64,000 nt of DNA from Gammaproteobacteria bacterium (GTDB taxonomy: Bacteria > Gemmatimonadota > Gemmatimonadetes > Longimicrobiales > Gaopeijiaceae): the NCBI GenBank assembly GCA_028821195.1, contig JAPPHB010000066.1:1-64000 (forward strand), written 5' to 3'. Shown here piece by piece: positions 44,398 through 53,798 of this stretch. Made by a program: the position numbers and the translations under genes. The notes beneath the pieces were generated by a model, which did no database searches, was not told where the DNA came from, and saw only the letters and a list, made by a program, of their open reading frames with translations. Numbering within the stretch: the stretch's first letter is position 1; every line of letters starts with the position of its first letter.

Positions 44398-46716
44398 TCA
44401 CGCGATCACAGGCGCGGGGTTCAGGTCGGCTTCGGCGAGGGAGGGCTCACGGTAGCCCATCTTGACGGGCACGTCGTACAGGCGCCCAGGCGCAAACCTT
44501 GCCCAGAAGTGGCGCATGCCCGGCACGATGACCCGCGCCACGGGCATGCCGATATCGGGCCGCGTCTGATCGAGCACAAGGAACTCCATGCCCCTGGCCT
44601 CGACGAGCGCGCGGCAACTCTCCACATCTTCGCGCGTGTCCGCCGATTCGGTCACCGGATAGTGCGAAGCCTTGCGGGACGGTTCGTCCGGCACCGGCGC
44701 CAACCAGGAACAGTCGGCGAGCCGGGCGGTGTTCCACCACCAGAGGGCCAGCGGATCATCGATCCTGGGCCGGCCGTCCCCCGCCCCGGGACGCGGCAGC
44801 CAGGTGAGGCACTGGTTCAATTCGCAAAGCGCGCGCAGGGCTGCTATGCGCGGGTCGGCGTGGGTCCCGGCACCGTAGATGATGTCCTCGGTCGGGGCGT
44901 CCGGCCGGCGGGAGAGCGCAACGAAGGTGGGAATGCCGATATCGGATGTGACGTCGAGCATCCATAGATCCCGCTCGCGGCGGCCGTAGTAGTCCGAGGC
45001 CGCTGCAATGTACTCGTCGTCAAAGCTGGATAGATCGACTGCCGGAACTCGCAATCGGTTATACCACCAGATGGCGAACGCATCGCGCTCAGCCAGTTCG
45101 TAGAAGCCCTGCAGGATGGCCTCTTCCAGGGTGTTGCCCGCGGCGCAGCCGTTCGAATCGGCGATCAGATCCGCGGGGCCGCGCTCCTCGGCCGACATGC
45201 TATAGAGGAGGGATGTCGGCAGGTAGCGGTGCCGCTGCTGCGTCAGCGACCACACCGGCGTCCAGTCGATTTCGGCGTCGGGCTCGAGACGCGGCGGGAC
45301 GATGTTGTAGGGGTGGCCCTTCGCGTTGATGCTCGCCGCATCGTCGAGCTGACTCTCGCTGAACAGCTGCACCTCGTTGGGGTGGATCGCCTCTTCCCTG
45401 CCGGCGAACTCGACGAATCGCTTGCGGACACGGATCTCGTCCCCATGACGGGCACCCGAATAGCGCTCGACCGCCTCGCAGAGGGCGCTGACCTTGGACT
45501 GCTGTCTTGTGCTGCCCTTGCCGGCGCTGTTGCTTCGCAGGCTGCGCCTGAGCGAACTCAGGCTCCGGTTTCTCATGCCGGGATTGCTCCCGGCCCAGTA
45601 GACGTGGAGCCAGGAGTCGGCCTCATCGGTGGTGCGCGACAGCCAGGTCACGACACCGCTGATCGGGCTCACTAGGTGCCGGTATTTCGCCAGGGTGGCT
45701 TCCGGCGCCACGGCACGTGCGCCGCCGCTGGTGCGATGAGCCTTGGGGCTCGCCCTCAGAGACACCGGCGCCGGTGGTCGATCCGGCCGGTGCAAGGCTT
45801 CGTCGCCGCAGGCCAGGCACTGTGGCCGACGCACGACCCGATGCTGCGAACTTGCAAATGTGGCCAAATCCATCGCGATTGCATGTTCGTGAATCGGGGC
45901 CGACTCACCCAGCACCAGCCATTTGACGATCTCCGCCGCGATCAGCCCGTACATCGCTTCCAGCACTTGGGGCTGAGCCGCGAACGGCCTGAAGGCGGCT
46001 TCCTCGCCGGCGACGTTGCGCAGGAAACCGTGGACTTCCCGGTGGCTGCGCAGGCGGTACGCGAGGCAATCCCGGCAGGGCCCCTTCCTGTCCGCCGGAA
46101 AGACGGGGCCGAAGAGCGGCTCCACGCCGTTCGGCCGCACCGGCGCCCACGGCGCTCCCGCCTCGAGCCGGCGCCGATTCACCTCCGCGAGATGTGATTC
46201 GAGATAGTCGCCGCAGACAACTACGGCGAGCGCCGGCTCGCCGGTCCCCACCCTGGCGCCGTTCGCCTCCAGATGCCGGACGAGCCCGCCGTCGTCACCT
46301 TCAACCGTGACGCGCGACCGCGCCAGCCGCTCCTCGACCCAGCGAGGCGACGCGCCAAGCGACGACCAGTAGGCTGCCTCGCACCGGTCCATGCCGTGGT
46401 CGGCGGAGACCAGATAGCCCCTGGCCGCGAACGCGGCAATGGCCGCCAGGACATCGGTCGCCGCATGGGCGCCCTCGAGGGCCGCGACAATCTCGTCCCA
46501 GGGGTGCCGACCGTCGAGCAGCGGCAGCAGATCACAGTGCAGCCTGCCGTGCAGCAGCGTATTGAACGACTCGGAGACGAGAAGCGCCTGCGCCTCGCCG
46601 ATATCGTGGAATCGGAGGTGCGGGGTGAGCGCGGGAAGCTTGACAATGCCCCGGTCCGCAAGAGTCGTTCGGATCAGGATCCCGTGCCGGGGAGGCGCGT
46701 CCTTCTCCGCTGCCAT
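44398..46716 (-). CDS. Fused leader-binding/E1-like and YcaO cyclodehydratase (TOMM synthetase)
   Basis: A 772-residue fusion that would convert Cys residues of the precursor to thiazolines using ATP. Residues about 1-320 form the TOMM leader-binding/E1-ThiF-like partner, with two structural-zinc Cys pairs, CRDC (214-217) and CLAC (300-303). Residues about 340-772 are the YcaO ATPase: the nucleotide-site Glu motif ALCEAVERYSG (412-421), SNGCAAGNTLEEAI (521-534) and FYELAERD (538-545). The C-terminus ends NPAPVIA, a shortened form of the proline-rich tail (PxPxP) that is important in azoline-forming YcaOs. It is the last gene of the minus-strand operon, 5 bases after the cyclase-like gene, and converges with the precursor. 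Confidence 0.92.
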   Translation of the reverse strand: MAAEKDAPPRHGILIRTTLADRGIVKLPALTPHLRFHDIGEAQALLVSESFNTLLHGRLHCDLLPLLDGRHPWDEIVAALEGAHAATDVLAAIAAFAARGYLVSADHGMDRCEAAYWSSLGASPRWVEERLARSRVTVEGDDGGLVRHLEANGARVGTGEPALAVVVCGDYLESHLAEVNRRRLEAGAPWAPVRPNGVEPLFGPVFPADRKGPCRDCLAYRLRSHREVHGFLRNVAGEEAAFRPFAAQPQVLEAMYGLIAAEIVKWLVLGESAPIHEHAIAMDLATFASSQHRVVRRPQCLACGDEALHRPDRPPAPVSLRASPKAHRTSGGARAVAPEATLAKYRHLVSPISGVVTWLSRTTDEADSWLHVYWAGSNPGMRNRSLSSLRRSLRSNSAGKGSTRQQSKVSALCEAVERYSGARHGDEIRVRKRFVEFAGREEAIHPNEVQLFSESQLDDAASINAKGHPYNIVPPRLEPDAEIDWTPVWSLTQQRHRYLPTSLLYSMSAEERGPADLIADSNGCAAGNTLEEAILQGFYELAERDAFAIWWYNRLRVPAVDLSSFDDEYIAAASDYYGRRERDLWMLDVTSDIGIPTFVALSRRPDAPTEDIIYGAGTHADPRIAALRALCELNQCLTWLPRPGAGDGRPRIDDPLALWWWNTARLADCSWLAPVPDEPSRKASHYPVTESADTREDVESCRALVEARGMEFLVLDQTRPDIGMPVARVIVPGMRHFWARFAPGRLYDVPVKMGYREPSLAEADLNPAPVIA

Positions 46717-46721
46717 CCAGC

Positions 46722-48008
46722 TCAGGCCCGCAGCACTTCGACGAGACGCTCCAGGGCCTCAATGCAGAACGCGGAGGTCACGGCCTCGGAGCCATGCCCG
46801 ATCTGTCCTGCCACGCCCCACTTCAACGACTGGTCGCCGAACGCGAGCAACTCCGGCCAGCTTCCGTCCCCGCGCTGCGAGCTCAGCAGTCTCTCCGCCT
46901 CGCGCTTCGCGTCGATCCGCTCGAGGCTTCCGATGTTGTGGAGCGCCGACACCGCCTGAGCGGAATGAAGGACATTGCCGAACTCTCCCTTCTCATCACG
47001 CAGGCCGAGGATACGATCCGCGAGCATCGGGCGCAGGGGATCGAGGGCGGGTTTCGCACGAATCAGCGCGCGTGTGATCGCATGGTAGATCGTGACCGTG
47101 TCGGGATACCACTTCGACGAGCCCTCGAGGTTGCCCTCGGTCACCAGGGCTTCCAGCCATCGCCGGGCGCCCCTGGTTCCCGGATGGTTGCCCAGGCAGG
47201 CGAGGACATTCGCATTGACGACCGGGTCGGCCTCGATACGAAAGGGCGACACGACGTTGGGTTCGTCTTCCGCCAGCACCCAGGTCAGGAAGCGGCCTTC
47301 CTCGTCGCGATTTGCCAGCATGCCCGGAACGTTCCTCCCCAGCCAGATCCAGGGGTGGGTCCCGATGACGAGCGAACAGAGCGCGGTACTGTCGAGATCC
47401 GGGGGCAGGTGACGATAGTACCGCCAGAATCCGGGGTATTCGATGGTGTCGATGAGATACGCCTTCGTAGCGGTGCATATCGCCCTGGCCCGCGGCTCAT
47501 CGGAGCTGTCAAGGGCAAGCGCGCAGAGAGCCGACACGAAAGGAGGCCTTTCGAAATGCCTTGGGATCTCCGGGTCGGCCACATTGAACCGGATGCAGTG
47601 CCAGGCCCCATTCTCGTCGATCGTGGATTCCAGGAACCCAAGCCCGCGGCGGATCCCTTCCCTCGCTGCCCTGGCCAGCGCCCCGGAGGTGGCGCTGCTT
47701 CGGACCCCCTTTTCTTTCGCTGCAAAGGGCCGAAGGGGCGGCGCGGGGTCGTGGAGCGTCCTTCGAAGAAACTCGAGCGATGCCGCACCGGTCCTCGCCG
47801 CCTCTCGTTCGGCCTCGCTGAGCTTGCTCCGCGGCGGGAGCACGACATGCGTCGCGGTATACGACTCTTCGTGCACGCGAATCTCATGGTCCTCGGCCAG
47901 CGTCACGCCGAATTCCGTCTCGATTGTCTCCCTGGGGTTCCGGAGAAGACGTTCACGAAAGTCACTGTCTTCAGCGGCTCTCGATACGAGAATATCGTCT
48001 GCGTCCAT
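46722..48008 (-). CDS. NHLP leader domain fused to a terpene-cyclase-like alpha/alpha barrel
   Basis: A 428-residue protein. Residues 1-75 are a second NHLP leader, closely parallel to the precursor (DSDFRERLLRNPRETIETEFG, then HEIRVHEESYTATHVVLPP, then KLSEAERE), but without a cleavage motif and core. A linker (76-108) leads to an alpha/alpha barrel of the prenyltransferase/squalene-hopene-cyclase type with repeats such as SSQRGDGSWPE (376-386) and PPDLDSTA (202-209). The latter resembles the catalytic DxDDTA of class II terpene cyclases with one Asp replaced by Ser. The enzyme may be recruited through its leader-like domain to the same leader-binding partner or exporter. Substrate unknown. 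It follows the exporter gene without a gap. Confidence 0.8.
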   Translation of the reverse strand: MDADDILVSRAAEDSDFRERLLRNPRETIETEFGVTLAEDHEIRVHEESYTATHVVLPPRSKLSEAEREAARTGAASLEFLRRTLHDPAPPLRPFAAKEKGVRSSATSGALARAAREGIRRGLGFLESTIDENGAWHCIRFNVADPEIPRHFERPPFVSALCALALDSSDEPRARAICTATKAYLIDTIEYPGFWRYYRHLPPDLDSTALCSLVIGTHPWIWLGRNVPGMLANRDEEGRFLTWVLAEDEPNVVSPFRIEADPVVNANVLACLGNHPGTRGARRWLEALVTEGNLEGSSKWYPDTVTIYHAITRALIRAKPALDPLRPMLADRILGLRDEKGEFGNVLHSAQAVSALHNIGSLERIDAKREAERLLSSQRGDGSWPELLAFGDQSLKWGVAGQIGHGSEAVTSAFCIEALERLVEVLRA

Positions 48009-50951
48009 TCAGGCGACCTGCCTCCTTACCAGATCTCTGAACACCCCGTCGGCCTCCATCAGTTCGTTGAAGGAGCCGCTCTGTACGACTCTTCCGGCCT
48101 GCAAAACATAGATGCGATCGGCCTGTTCCAGCGTGGACAGGCGGTGGGCGATGACGACCCGGGTGGAGGTCAGAGCGGTGAGGTTTCGCATGACCCTGGC
48201 CTGGCTCTCGTTATCCAGCCAGTTGGTCGCCTCGTCCAGGAGCATGATTCGCGGGCTGCCGATCACCGACCGGGCGATTGAAACGCGCTGACTCTCGCCG
48301 CCCGAAAGGACAGACCCGCTCGTGCCGACCATGGTCATCATGTCCATGGGCATGCCCTTGATCTCCTCTTCGACGTCGGCGACTCGCGTCGCCGTCCATA
48401 TCTCGTCACTCGCCACCTCATCGTGGTGACCGATCAGATTGTCCCAGAGATCCGAGGGATGGAGTCCAACGGACTGCGGCACCACGCCGATTCTGCGGCG
48501 CACCTGTTTCAGGTTCAGGTTCCTCAGATCACGTCCGTCGTAGCACACTGCTCCCGCGGTGGGCCGGTCGAATCCAAGCGCCAGCCGGAAGAGGGTGCTC
48601 TTGCCAGCGCCGGACTCGCCCGCAATCGCGACGAACTCCCCGGGGCGGACGTGAATCGTGACATCGTCGAGGATCAACGGGCCGTCGGGATCGTACCGGT
48701 AGGAAATGTGGTCGAAGACAATGTCGCCCCCCAGATCCTCGACCGGCGCTCCTTCGACTTCGGCCTCGGGGACCGCAGCGAGAAGCGGGCGCATCTGGTC
48801 GAACGCCGGGAGTATGGCGGCAACCGCGCCAAAGGACTCGCCGAGCCGGGCGACGGCGGATTGAAACGCGGCGAAGACGAGGTAGACGACGAGAAAATCG
48901 CCGACCGGGAGGTTCCCGTCGCCCATGGCTACGACCGCGAACAGCAGGATCCCGGCGGCAAGAAGGGGGAGCGCCGCGCCAAACGCCCGCGAATGTCCCT
49001 CGAGCGCGCTCAGCTCGAGCTCCGTACGCTTCTGCTCCCGGTAGTCCTGCGCCCAGATGGCGAAAGCCGACGCTTCCGCGTTTTCCACACGCAGCTTGCC
49101 TATGCTGCCCACGATCTGAAATAGCCGGCCGGAGACGCGCCGCGCCGCGCGGATCATCCGCCCATGGAGCGGAATCTGGCGCAGCCCGAGGACGACGGTG
49201 ACCAGGAGCGAAGCCAGGCTGAACGCGAGGGCAACGGTCCCGAGCGTCGCATCGTAGAGGAAGATGACGCCAAGCACCGGAAGCAGAAAAAGGATCGAAA
49301 GCAGGCCGTGGGCCGCGACTCCCTGCAACCCGTCGCGAAGATTCTGGAACGTCATCCCCGACACGGCGAGATCGCCAGCCCGACGACCGTGCAGAATGCT
49401 TGGCGGAAGACGCATGAGACGGTCCCAGAAGGACGCTTCGACCCGTGAAACCGAGCGACCCTCGATCCGCATCATCGCCGTGCTCTGAAGCAGATGCAGC
49501 AGTGCGCCGAGCAGGCCGAACCCCGTCACCGCCACCGCCACCGCATAGAGCTGGCCGGCGGTTCCGCCCGCCGCAGTCTGGTTCGCAACGAACCCGAGCG
49601 CGAGCGCCGGCACGAGCTTGATCAGGCCGCCCGGAAGCCCGGCAAGCACCAGCCGCGCAAGATCCGCCCCCGATCCACGCAGCGCGATCCTCAGCAGGTC
49701 CGCCGGCTTCACGTTCCCCAACGGCAGTGGCCGATAGAACATCCAGGCCTCGTCCGCCAGCGCGGCGGCACGATCCGCCGTCATCCTGACGCTGCGCTTG
49801 CTGACCGGATCGAATTCCCGGTAGCGCCCCAACCATCCCGGCAGAAGCGCCACGGGCCGGTCGTCTTCGGCGCGGAATGCCAGCATCGCGTTGCTGTCGC
49901 CGCGCCACCAGGCGTCCTCGGCCCTGAACCGCACGCGTCGGGCGCGCACGCCCGACGCATCGAGAACGTCTGTAAGGCCGACTGGATCGCCGGAGGGATC
50001 CGAGCGCACCGGGATCCTGAAATCGATTCCCTCACGGCGTCCGATCGCCCGCAGGGCGTCCGCCAGCGACGTGTCCTCGACACTCACGTCCCGGTCGATC
50101 GGCAGATCATGGATATTGAAGAGGCGCTGCCGCGCGGCTCTCTCGACCGTGCGGCGGCTCGTGGTCCGCACGCGCTCGAGATTCGCGTCATCGACCACGG
50201 CCAGTCGGCGGTTCAGGCGCTCCAGGGCGAAGGCAACCGCGTGAAACCATGCAAGCGCCGAGAGCAGGATGCCCTGCTTTGCCAATGTCTCGGTCGAGGA
50301 GCCCGAGAGTGTCGTCTCGTCGGACAGGATGAGCCAGCTTGTCCGCGTCAGCGGTATCACCGCTTCGCCTGGGCCGCGCGCCTCGACGATGTCCGCCGGG
50401 TCGACCAGGTCCATGAAGAGGCCGGTGCCGCGCGGCGGTTCGGACACCCATACGACGCCGCGCTGTACGGACAGCGTACAGGGAGCCGGCGTCCGCGTCA
50501 GACCGGGTTTGGCCAGCGCAGTCGGACGCGGAAGGCGGCTCGCAAAACGCGAGAGTGTGTCCGTAATCGCGGTCAGCCAGGTATCGGTCTGTTCCGCCAG
50601 CTCCGCCGGATCGGCGTCGGACAGCACGGAGGCGGGCAGGCGTTTCAGAATGGTGCCCGGCGATCCCTTGGCGATCAGGCTGAGCGTGGTGTCATCCTCA
50701 TCGCGTGGCCCGTCCGGCGCGACCCCCGGCAGCAGCGAGCCCGATCCGCGGCGCAGCAGATGCTGCGGCGCCGCCTGCTCCACCCCGTCCCGGAATTCGA
50801 CCAGGAACAGATTGACGGCGCCCTGATCGATGAACCAGACGGTGTCCGGGTCGTCGAGCTTCACCGGCAGATTGCCGGCGCAGGGCACGGACTCGCCGGA
50901 GAGGGCGGCGAGTTCCGCGATGGATGTGTACGCCGGGCTGGTGTCCCGCAT
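48009..50951 (-). CDS. NHLM-type bacteriocin export ABC transporter, permease/ATPase subunit
   Basis: A 980-residue ABC half-transporter of the NHLM class dedicated to NHLP-leader peptides. The first ~430 residues are a long cytoplasmic extension typical of this subunit, without a C39 protease. An ABC membrane domain (helices from about residue 435 to 700) and an ATPase follow: Walker [10 protein letters not shown] (near 780), signature LSGGESQR (near 884), Walker [13 protein letters not shown] and H-loop VIAHRLS. It probably pairs with the C39-bearing subunit encoded just upstream, whose stop overlaps this ATG by one base. Confidence 0.93.
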   Translation of the reverse strand: MRDTSPAYTSIAELAALSGESVPCAGNLPVKLDDPDTVWFIDQGAVNLFLVEFRDGVEQAAPQHLLRRGSGSLLPGVAPDGPRDEDDTTLSLIAKGSPGTILKRLPASVLSDADPAELAEQTDTWLTAITDTLSRFASRLPRPTALAKPGLTRTPAPCTLSVQRGVVWVSEPPRGTGLFMDLVDPADIVEARGPGEAVIPLTRTSWLILSDETTLSGSSTETLAKQGILLSALAWFHAVAFALERLNRRLAVVDDANLERVRTTSRRTVERAARQRLFNIHDLPIDRDVSVEDTSLADALRAIGRREGIDFRIPVRSDPSGDPVGLTDVLDASGVRARRVRFRAEDAWWRGDSNAMLAFRAEDDRPVALLPGWLGRYREFDPVSKRSVRMTADRAAALADEAWMFYRPLPLGNVKPADLLRIALRGSGADLARLVLAGLPGGLIKLVPALALGFVANQTAAGGTAGQLYAVAVAVTGFGLLGALLHLLQSTAMMRIEGRSVSRVEASFWDRLMRLPPSILHGRRAGDLAVSGMTFQNLRDGLQGVAAHGLLSILFLLPVLGVIFLYDATLGTVALAFSLASLLVTVVLGLRQIPLHGRMIRAARRVSGRLFQIVGSIGKLRVENAEASAFAIWAQDYREQKRTELELSALEGHSRAFGAALPLLAAGILLFAVVAMGDGNLPVGDFLVVYLVFAAFQSAVARLGESFGAVAAILPAFDQMRPLLAAVPEAEVEGAPVEDLGGDIVFDHISYRYDPDGPLILDDVTIHVRPGEFVAIAGESGAGKSTLFRLALGFDRPTAGAVCYDGRDLRNLNLKQVRRRIGVVPQSVGLHPSDLWDNLIGHHDEVASDEIWTATRVADVEEEIKGMPMDMMTMVGTSGSVLSGGESQRVSIARSVIGSPRIMLLDEATNWLDNESQARVMRNLTALTSTRVVIAHRLSTLEQADRIYVLQAGRVVQSGSFNELMEADGVFRDLVRRQVA

Positions 50952-53161
50952 CAGCCGGACTTGACCAGCTTGAAGTAGGTGCCGTCCCGATCCGCGATCA
51001 GCTCGTCGTGCGTCCCGCGCTGCACTTCGACACCCCCGTCGAGCACGATGATCTCGTCGCAGTCCCGCACGGTGCTCAGCCGGTGCGCCACGATCAGGCA
51101 CGTTACACCCCGACGTCGCAAGGCGTCGTCGACGTATTCCTCCGTCGCGGCATCGAGGGCGCTGGTCGCCTCATCCAGAATGAGCAGCGTCGGATTGCCC
51201 AGCAGCCCCCGGGCGATCTCCAGCCGCTGGCGCTGGCCGCCGCTGAAATTCACGCCGCCGTCCTCGACCCGGGTTGAATACCCGGCCGGCCGAAGCAGTA
51301 TTTCGTCGTGGATCCGGGCATCGCGTGTCGCCGCGAAGATGGCCTCATCGGGAACGGCGGGGTTCCACAGGGTGATGTTGTCGCGCACGGACCCGGAAAA
51401 GAGCACGACCTCCTGATCCACCATGGAGATGGATCGCCGCAGCACCTCCTCGGGAATCTCGTCCCGGGGGTGGCCATCGAACAGGATTTCGCCGGACCAG
51501 GGCTGATAGAGACCGGCAATCAGACGCGCGAGGGTCGACTTGCCGGAACCGCTGGGACCGACAACGGCAACCCGCTGCCCCGGCCTGATCAGGAGGTTGA
51601 AGTCCTTGATCAGAGCGGGCCGACTCCTGTTGAAGCCGAAGCTGACGTTCCCCAGCTCGAGCCGGCCGGTGAGCTGGAGTCGGCCCTTGAAGGTGGGAAG
51701 CGACTCCGACTCAGGACTCCGGCGGCGGAAGGCGGGGTCTTCCGCCGCTTTGGAGATATCTTCGAGTCGCTGCAGATCGGTTTCGAGCGCCTGGCGTTGT
51801 CCGGCGAACTCCAGGAAGCGCCCAACCGGTGCCAGAAACATCTCGGCCAGGATATAGAACCCGACCAGCGTGCCCAGGGTCATCTCTCCGGCCATGACCA
51901 GGCTTCCCCCGATGCCCAGGACCGTCGCGGCGCGAAGTGCGGCGATCAGGCCCGGGAGCGCGGTGTTGACGGAGCCCAGTGCGGAATAGCGCCGGCGTGC
52001 ATGCAGTTCGCGCGCCTGATGGCCGCCCCACCGCGAAAAGAAACGGTCGTCCGATCCTGTCATGCGCAGGTTGTCGGCATGATTCAGCATCTGCATGCCG
52101 ACGCCGAGCAAAAGCCCCTGTTCGCGCCTCATCGCCTGGCTGCGAACCACCCGGAGCCCGTTGAGAACGTGTGCCAGCACGCCGTGCAGAAAGGCCAGAA
52201 ACAGCACAACCAGCGTGAGCCGGACATCGTAGGCCAACATGGCAATGAGCAGCACGGCGCTCATTCCCATGTCGACAATGAGCACCAGAAACTGTTCCGT
52301 CAGGTTTCTCGCGACTCTGTCGATGGACGAGACTCGATCCGTCAGATCGCCTGCGAGACGGTGTTCGAAGAACTCCACCGGCAACCGCAGCAGCCGCGAC
52401 AGGCCTCGACTGTAGCCCATCACCGAAACCCGGATCGCAAGCCGTTTCAGGAACCGGTGCTTGAGCACGGACAGGATGTATATGAGGACACCGCCGCCGA
52501 GCAGGGCCGTCACGAGTCCGCCCCAGGGCCCCCGGTTCTCCAGAACATCGTCCACGAAGACGCCCAGGGATGCGGGGACCACAAGGGCCAGCAGCGTCAA
52601 CATGAGGCCGCAGGCGATTACCCAGGCAAGCGCGCTCCGCGATCCGGTGAGCAGCGTGCCCAGTTGCGTGTACAATCCGGGCGGTTCGCCGCCGGGTTCG
52701 AAACCGGAGCCCCGCTTGAATCGCAGCGCAATTCCGCTGTAGCCCTTGCCGAACTCTTCCGCCGAGAGCCTGCGCCGCCCCGTGGACGGATCATTGAGAT
52801 AGAAGTGGCGACTGTCGAACCCCTCGAGGACGACAAAATGGCTGAATTGCCAGAACACGATCAGAGGCAACTGCAACCTCTTCAGTTGACCGGCACGTAC
52901 GCTGAGTCCACTGCATTCGAGACCGTAGTGCCTGGAGGCGCGCGCGATGCTCGCCGCACTGCTTCCGTCCCGACTCACCTCGCATCTTTCCCGCAATTCC
53001 ACCAGCGAAACCCAGCGTCCGAAGTAGGCGAGAACGCTGCCGAGGCAGGCGGCGCCACATTCCGACGCGTGCATCTGCAACACAATCGGCGTGGTTACGC
53101 GCTGTTCCTCGAAGCTCGCTGCGGCCTTGTCGTCACCCCCCCTGAAGGCGATCAGCGCCAT
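50951..53161 (-). CDS. NHLM-type ABC exporter with C39 leader peptidase
   Basis: A 736-residue peptidase-containing ABC transporter that removes the leader and exports the product. The C39 peptidase has QMHASECGAACL with catalytic Cys35, His108 (QFSHFVVLEGF) and Asp124 (LNDP). Membrane helices occupy about 170-460, and the ATPase shows Walker A GPSGSGKST (near 537), FSGGQRQRLE (near 644), Walker B LLILDEATSALD and VAHRLS. The specificity fits the Ala-Gly site of the precursor. The ATG at 53161 follows the adaptor stop by one base. It is the natural maturation and export enzyme of this locus. Confidence 0.95.
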   Translation of the reverse strand: MALIAFRGGDDKAAASFEEQRVTTPIVLQMHASECGAACLGSVLAYFGRWVSLVELRERCEVSRDGSSAASIARASRHYGLECSGLSVRAGQLKRLQLPLIVFWQFSHFVVLEGFDSRHFYLNDPSTGRRRLSAEEFGKGYSGIALRFKRGSGFEPGGEPPGLYTQLGTLLTGSRSALAWVIACGLMLTLLALVVPASLGVFVDDVLENRGPWGGLVTALLGGGVLIYILSVLKHRFLKRLAIRVSVMGYSRGLSRLLRLPVEFFEHRLAGDLTDRVSSIDRVARNLTEQFLVLIVDMGMSAVLLIAMLAYDVRLTLVVLFLAFLHGVLAHVLNGLRVVRSQAMRREQGLLLGVGMQMLNHADNLRMTGSDDRFFSRWGGHQARELHARRRYSALGSVNTALPGLIAALRAATVLGIGGSLVMAGEMTLGTLVGFYILAEMFLAPVGRFLEFAGQRQALETDLQRLEDISKAAEDPAFRRRSPESESLPTFKGRLQLTGRLELGNVSFGFNRSRPALIKDFNLLIRPGQRVAVVGPSGSGKSTLARLIAGLYQPWSGEILFDGHPRDEIPEEVLRRSISMVDQEVVLFSGSVRDNITLWNPAVPDEAIFAATRDARIHDEILLRPAGYSTRVEDGGVNFSGGQRQRLEIARGLLGNPTLLILDEATSALDAATEEYVDDALRRRGVTCLIVAHRLSTVRDCDEIIVLDGGVEVQRGTHDELIADRDGTYFKLVKSG

Positions 53162-53162
53162 A

Positions 53163-53714
53163 TCATGACCGCCCCATCCGCAGGAATGCGACCGGAGATT
53201 GCGTGCCAATCTCGATGACGATCCGACATTCTCTGCCCACAATGGAAGCAAGGTCGAGGCTCTCGTCCAGCGCGATATCGAGGCGGTGCACCGATACCGG
53301 CACCGCAGACTCGAAGGCCGCGGGAGCCTCCAACAGGCGAACGGCGGAAATTGCCGCGACTTCCACGCTTATTGTGTCCGCTTCTCCATCCGCCATGCCC
53401 AGCTCCATCACCGCCGGCATTCCTGCCCTGATCTGCGGCACGATGTCGCTGTCGATCCAGACGAGCGCCTGCACGGACCGGCCCGCTTCGGACAGGCTTG
53501 TGCCCGGGTCGACCAGCACACCGTCCACCGCGAGGCTGCGGGTTACGCTGCCAAGAAAGAGCCACGTCACGAAGATGAACAACGACAGCGCGACGGCGAC
53601 GACGAGCAGGCGCTCCCGCGGTGTGGAAACCGTCAGCAGCCGGTCGAGTTGTTCCCGTTCCTGCTTTGCTTCCGCAACGGTATCGTGAAACGAACCAAAC
53701 GGATTATTGAACAC
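53163..53714 (-). CDS. Short HlyD-like NHLM secretion adaptor
   Basis: A 183-residue membrane-anchored protein. The first 33 residues are polar and cytoplasmic (LTVSTPRERL precedes the helix), one membrane helix follows (LLVVAVALSLFIFVTWLFL), and then the start of a periplasmic adaptor (VTRSLAVDGVLVDPG) with a beta-rich domain. The N-terminal portion matches NHLM-type secretion proteins, but the usual coiled-coil hairpin of full HlyD adaptors (commonly about 400 residues) is missing. It may be a reduced adaptor, or a partner for a separate periplasmic protein. It is directly upstream of the two exporter genes on the same strand. Confidence 0.75.
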   Translation of the reverse strand: MFNNPFGSFHDTVAEAKQEREQLDRLLTVSTPRERLLVVAVALSLFIFVTWLFLGSVTRSLAVDGVLVDPGTSLSEAGRSVQALVWIDSDIVPQIRAGMPAVMELGMADGEADTISVEVAAISAVRLLEAPAAFESAVPVSVHRLDIALDESLDLASIVGRECRIVIEIGTQSPVAFLRMGRS

Positions 53715-53798
53715 GCCTCTGTATCGCCTCCTTACCTAGTATCGAACAAGGATAGCACGTCAGGGTGCGCGGTGCAGGCTTCGCCGGCCGCCGGCCGG

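Noticed and set aside
51308-53218. 636-codon plus-strand frame opposite the C39 exporter
   Set aside because: The opposite strand carries all C39 and ABC motifs; this frame has none.
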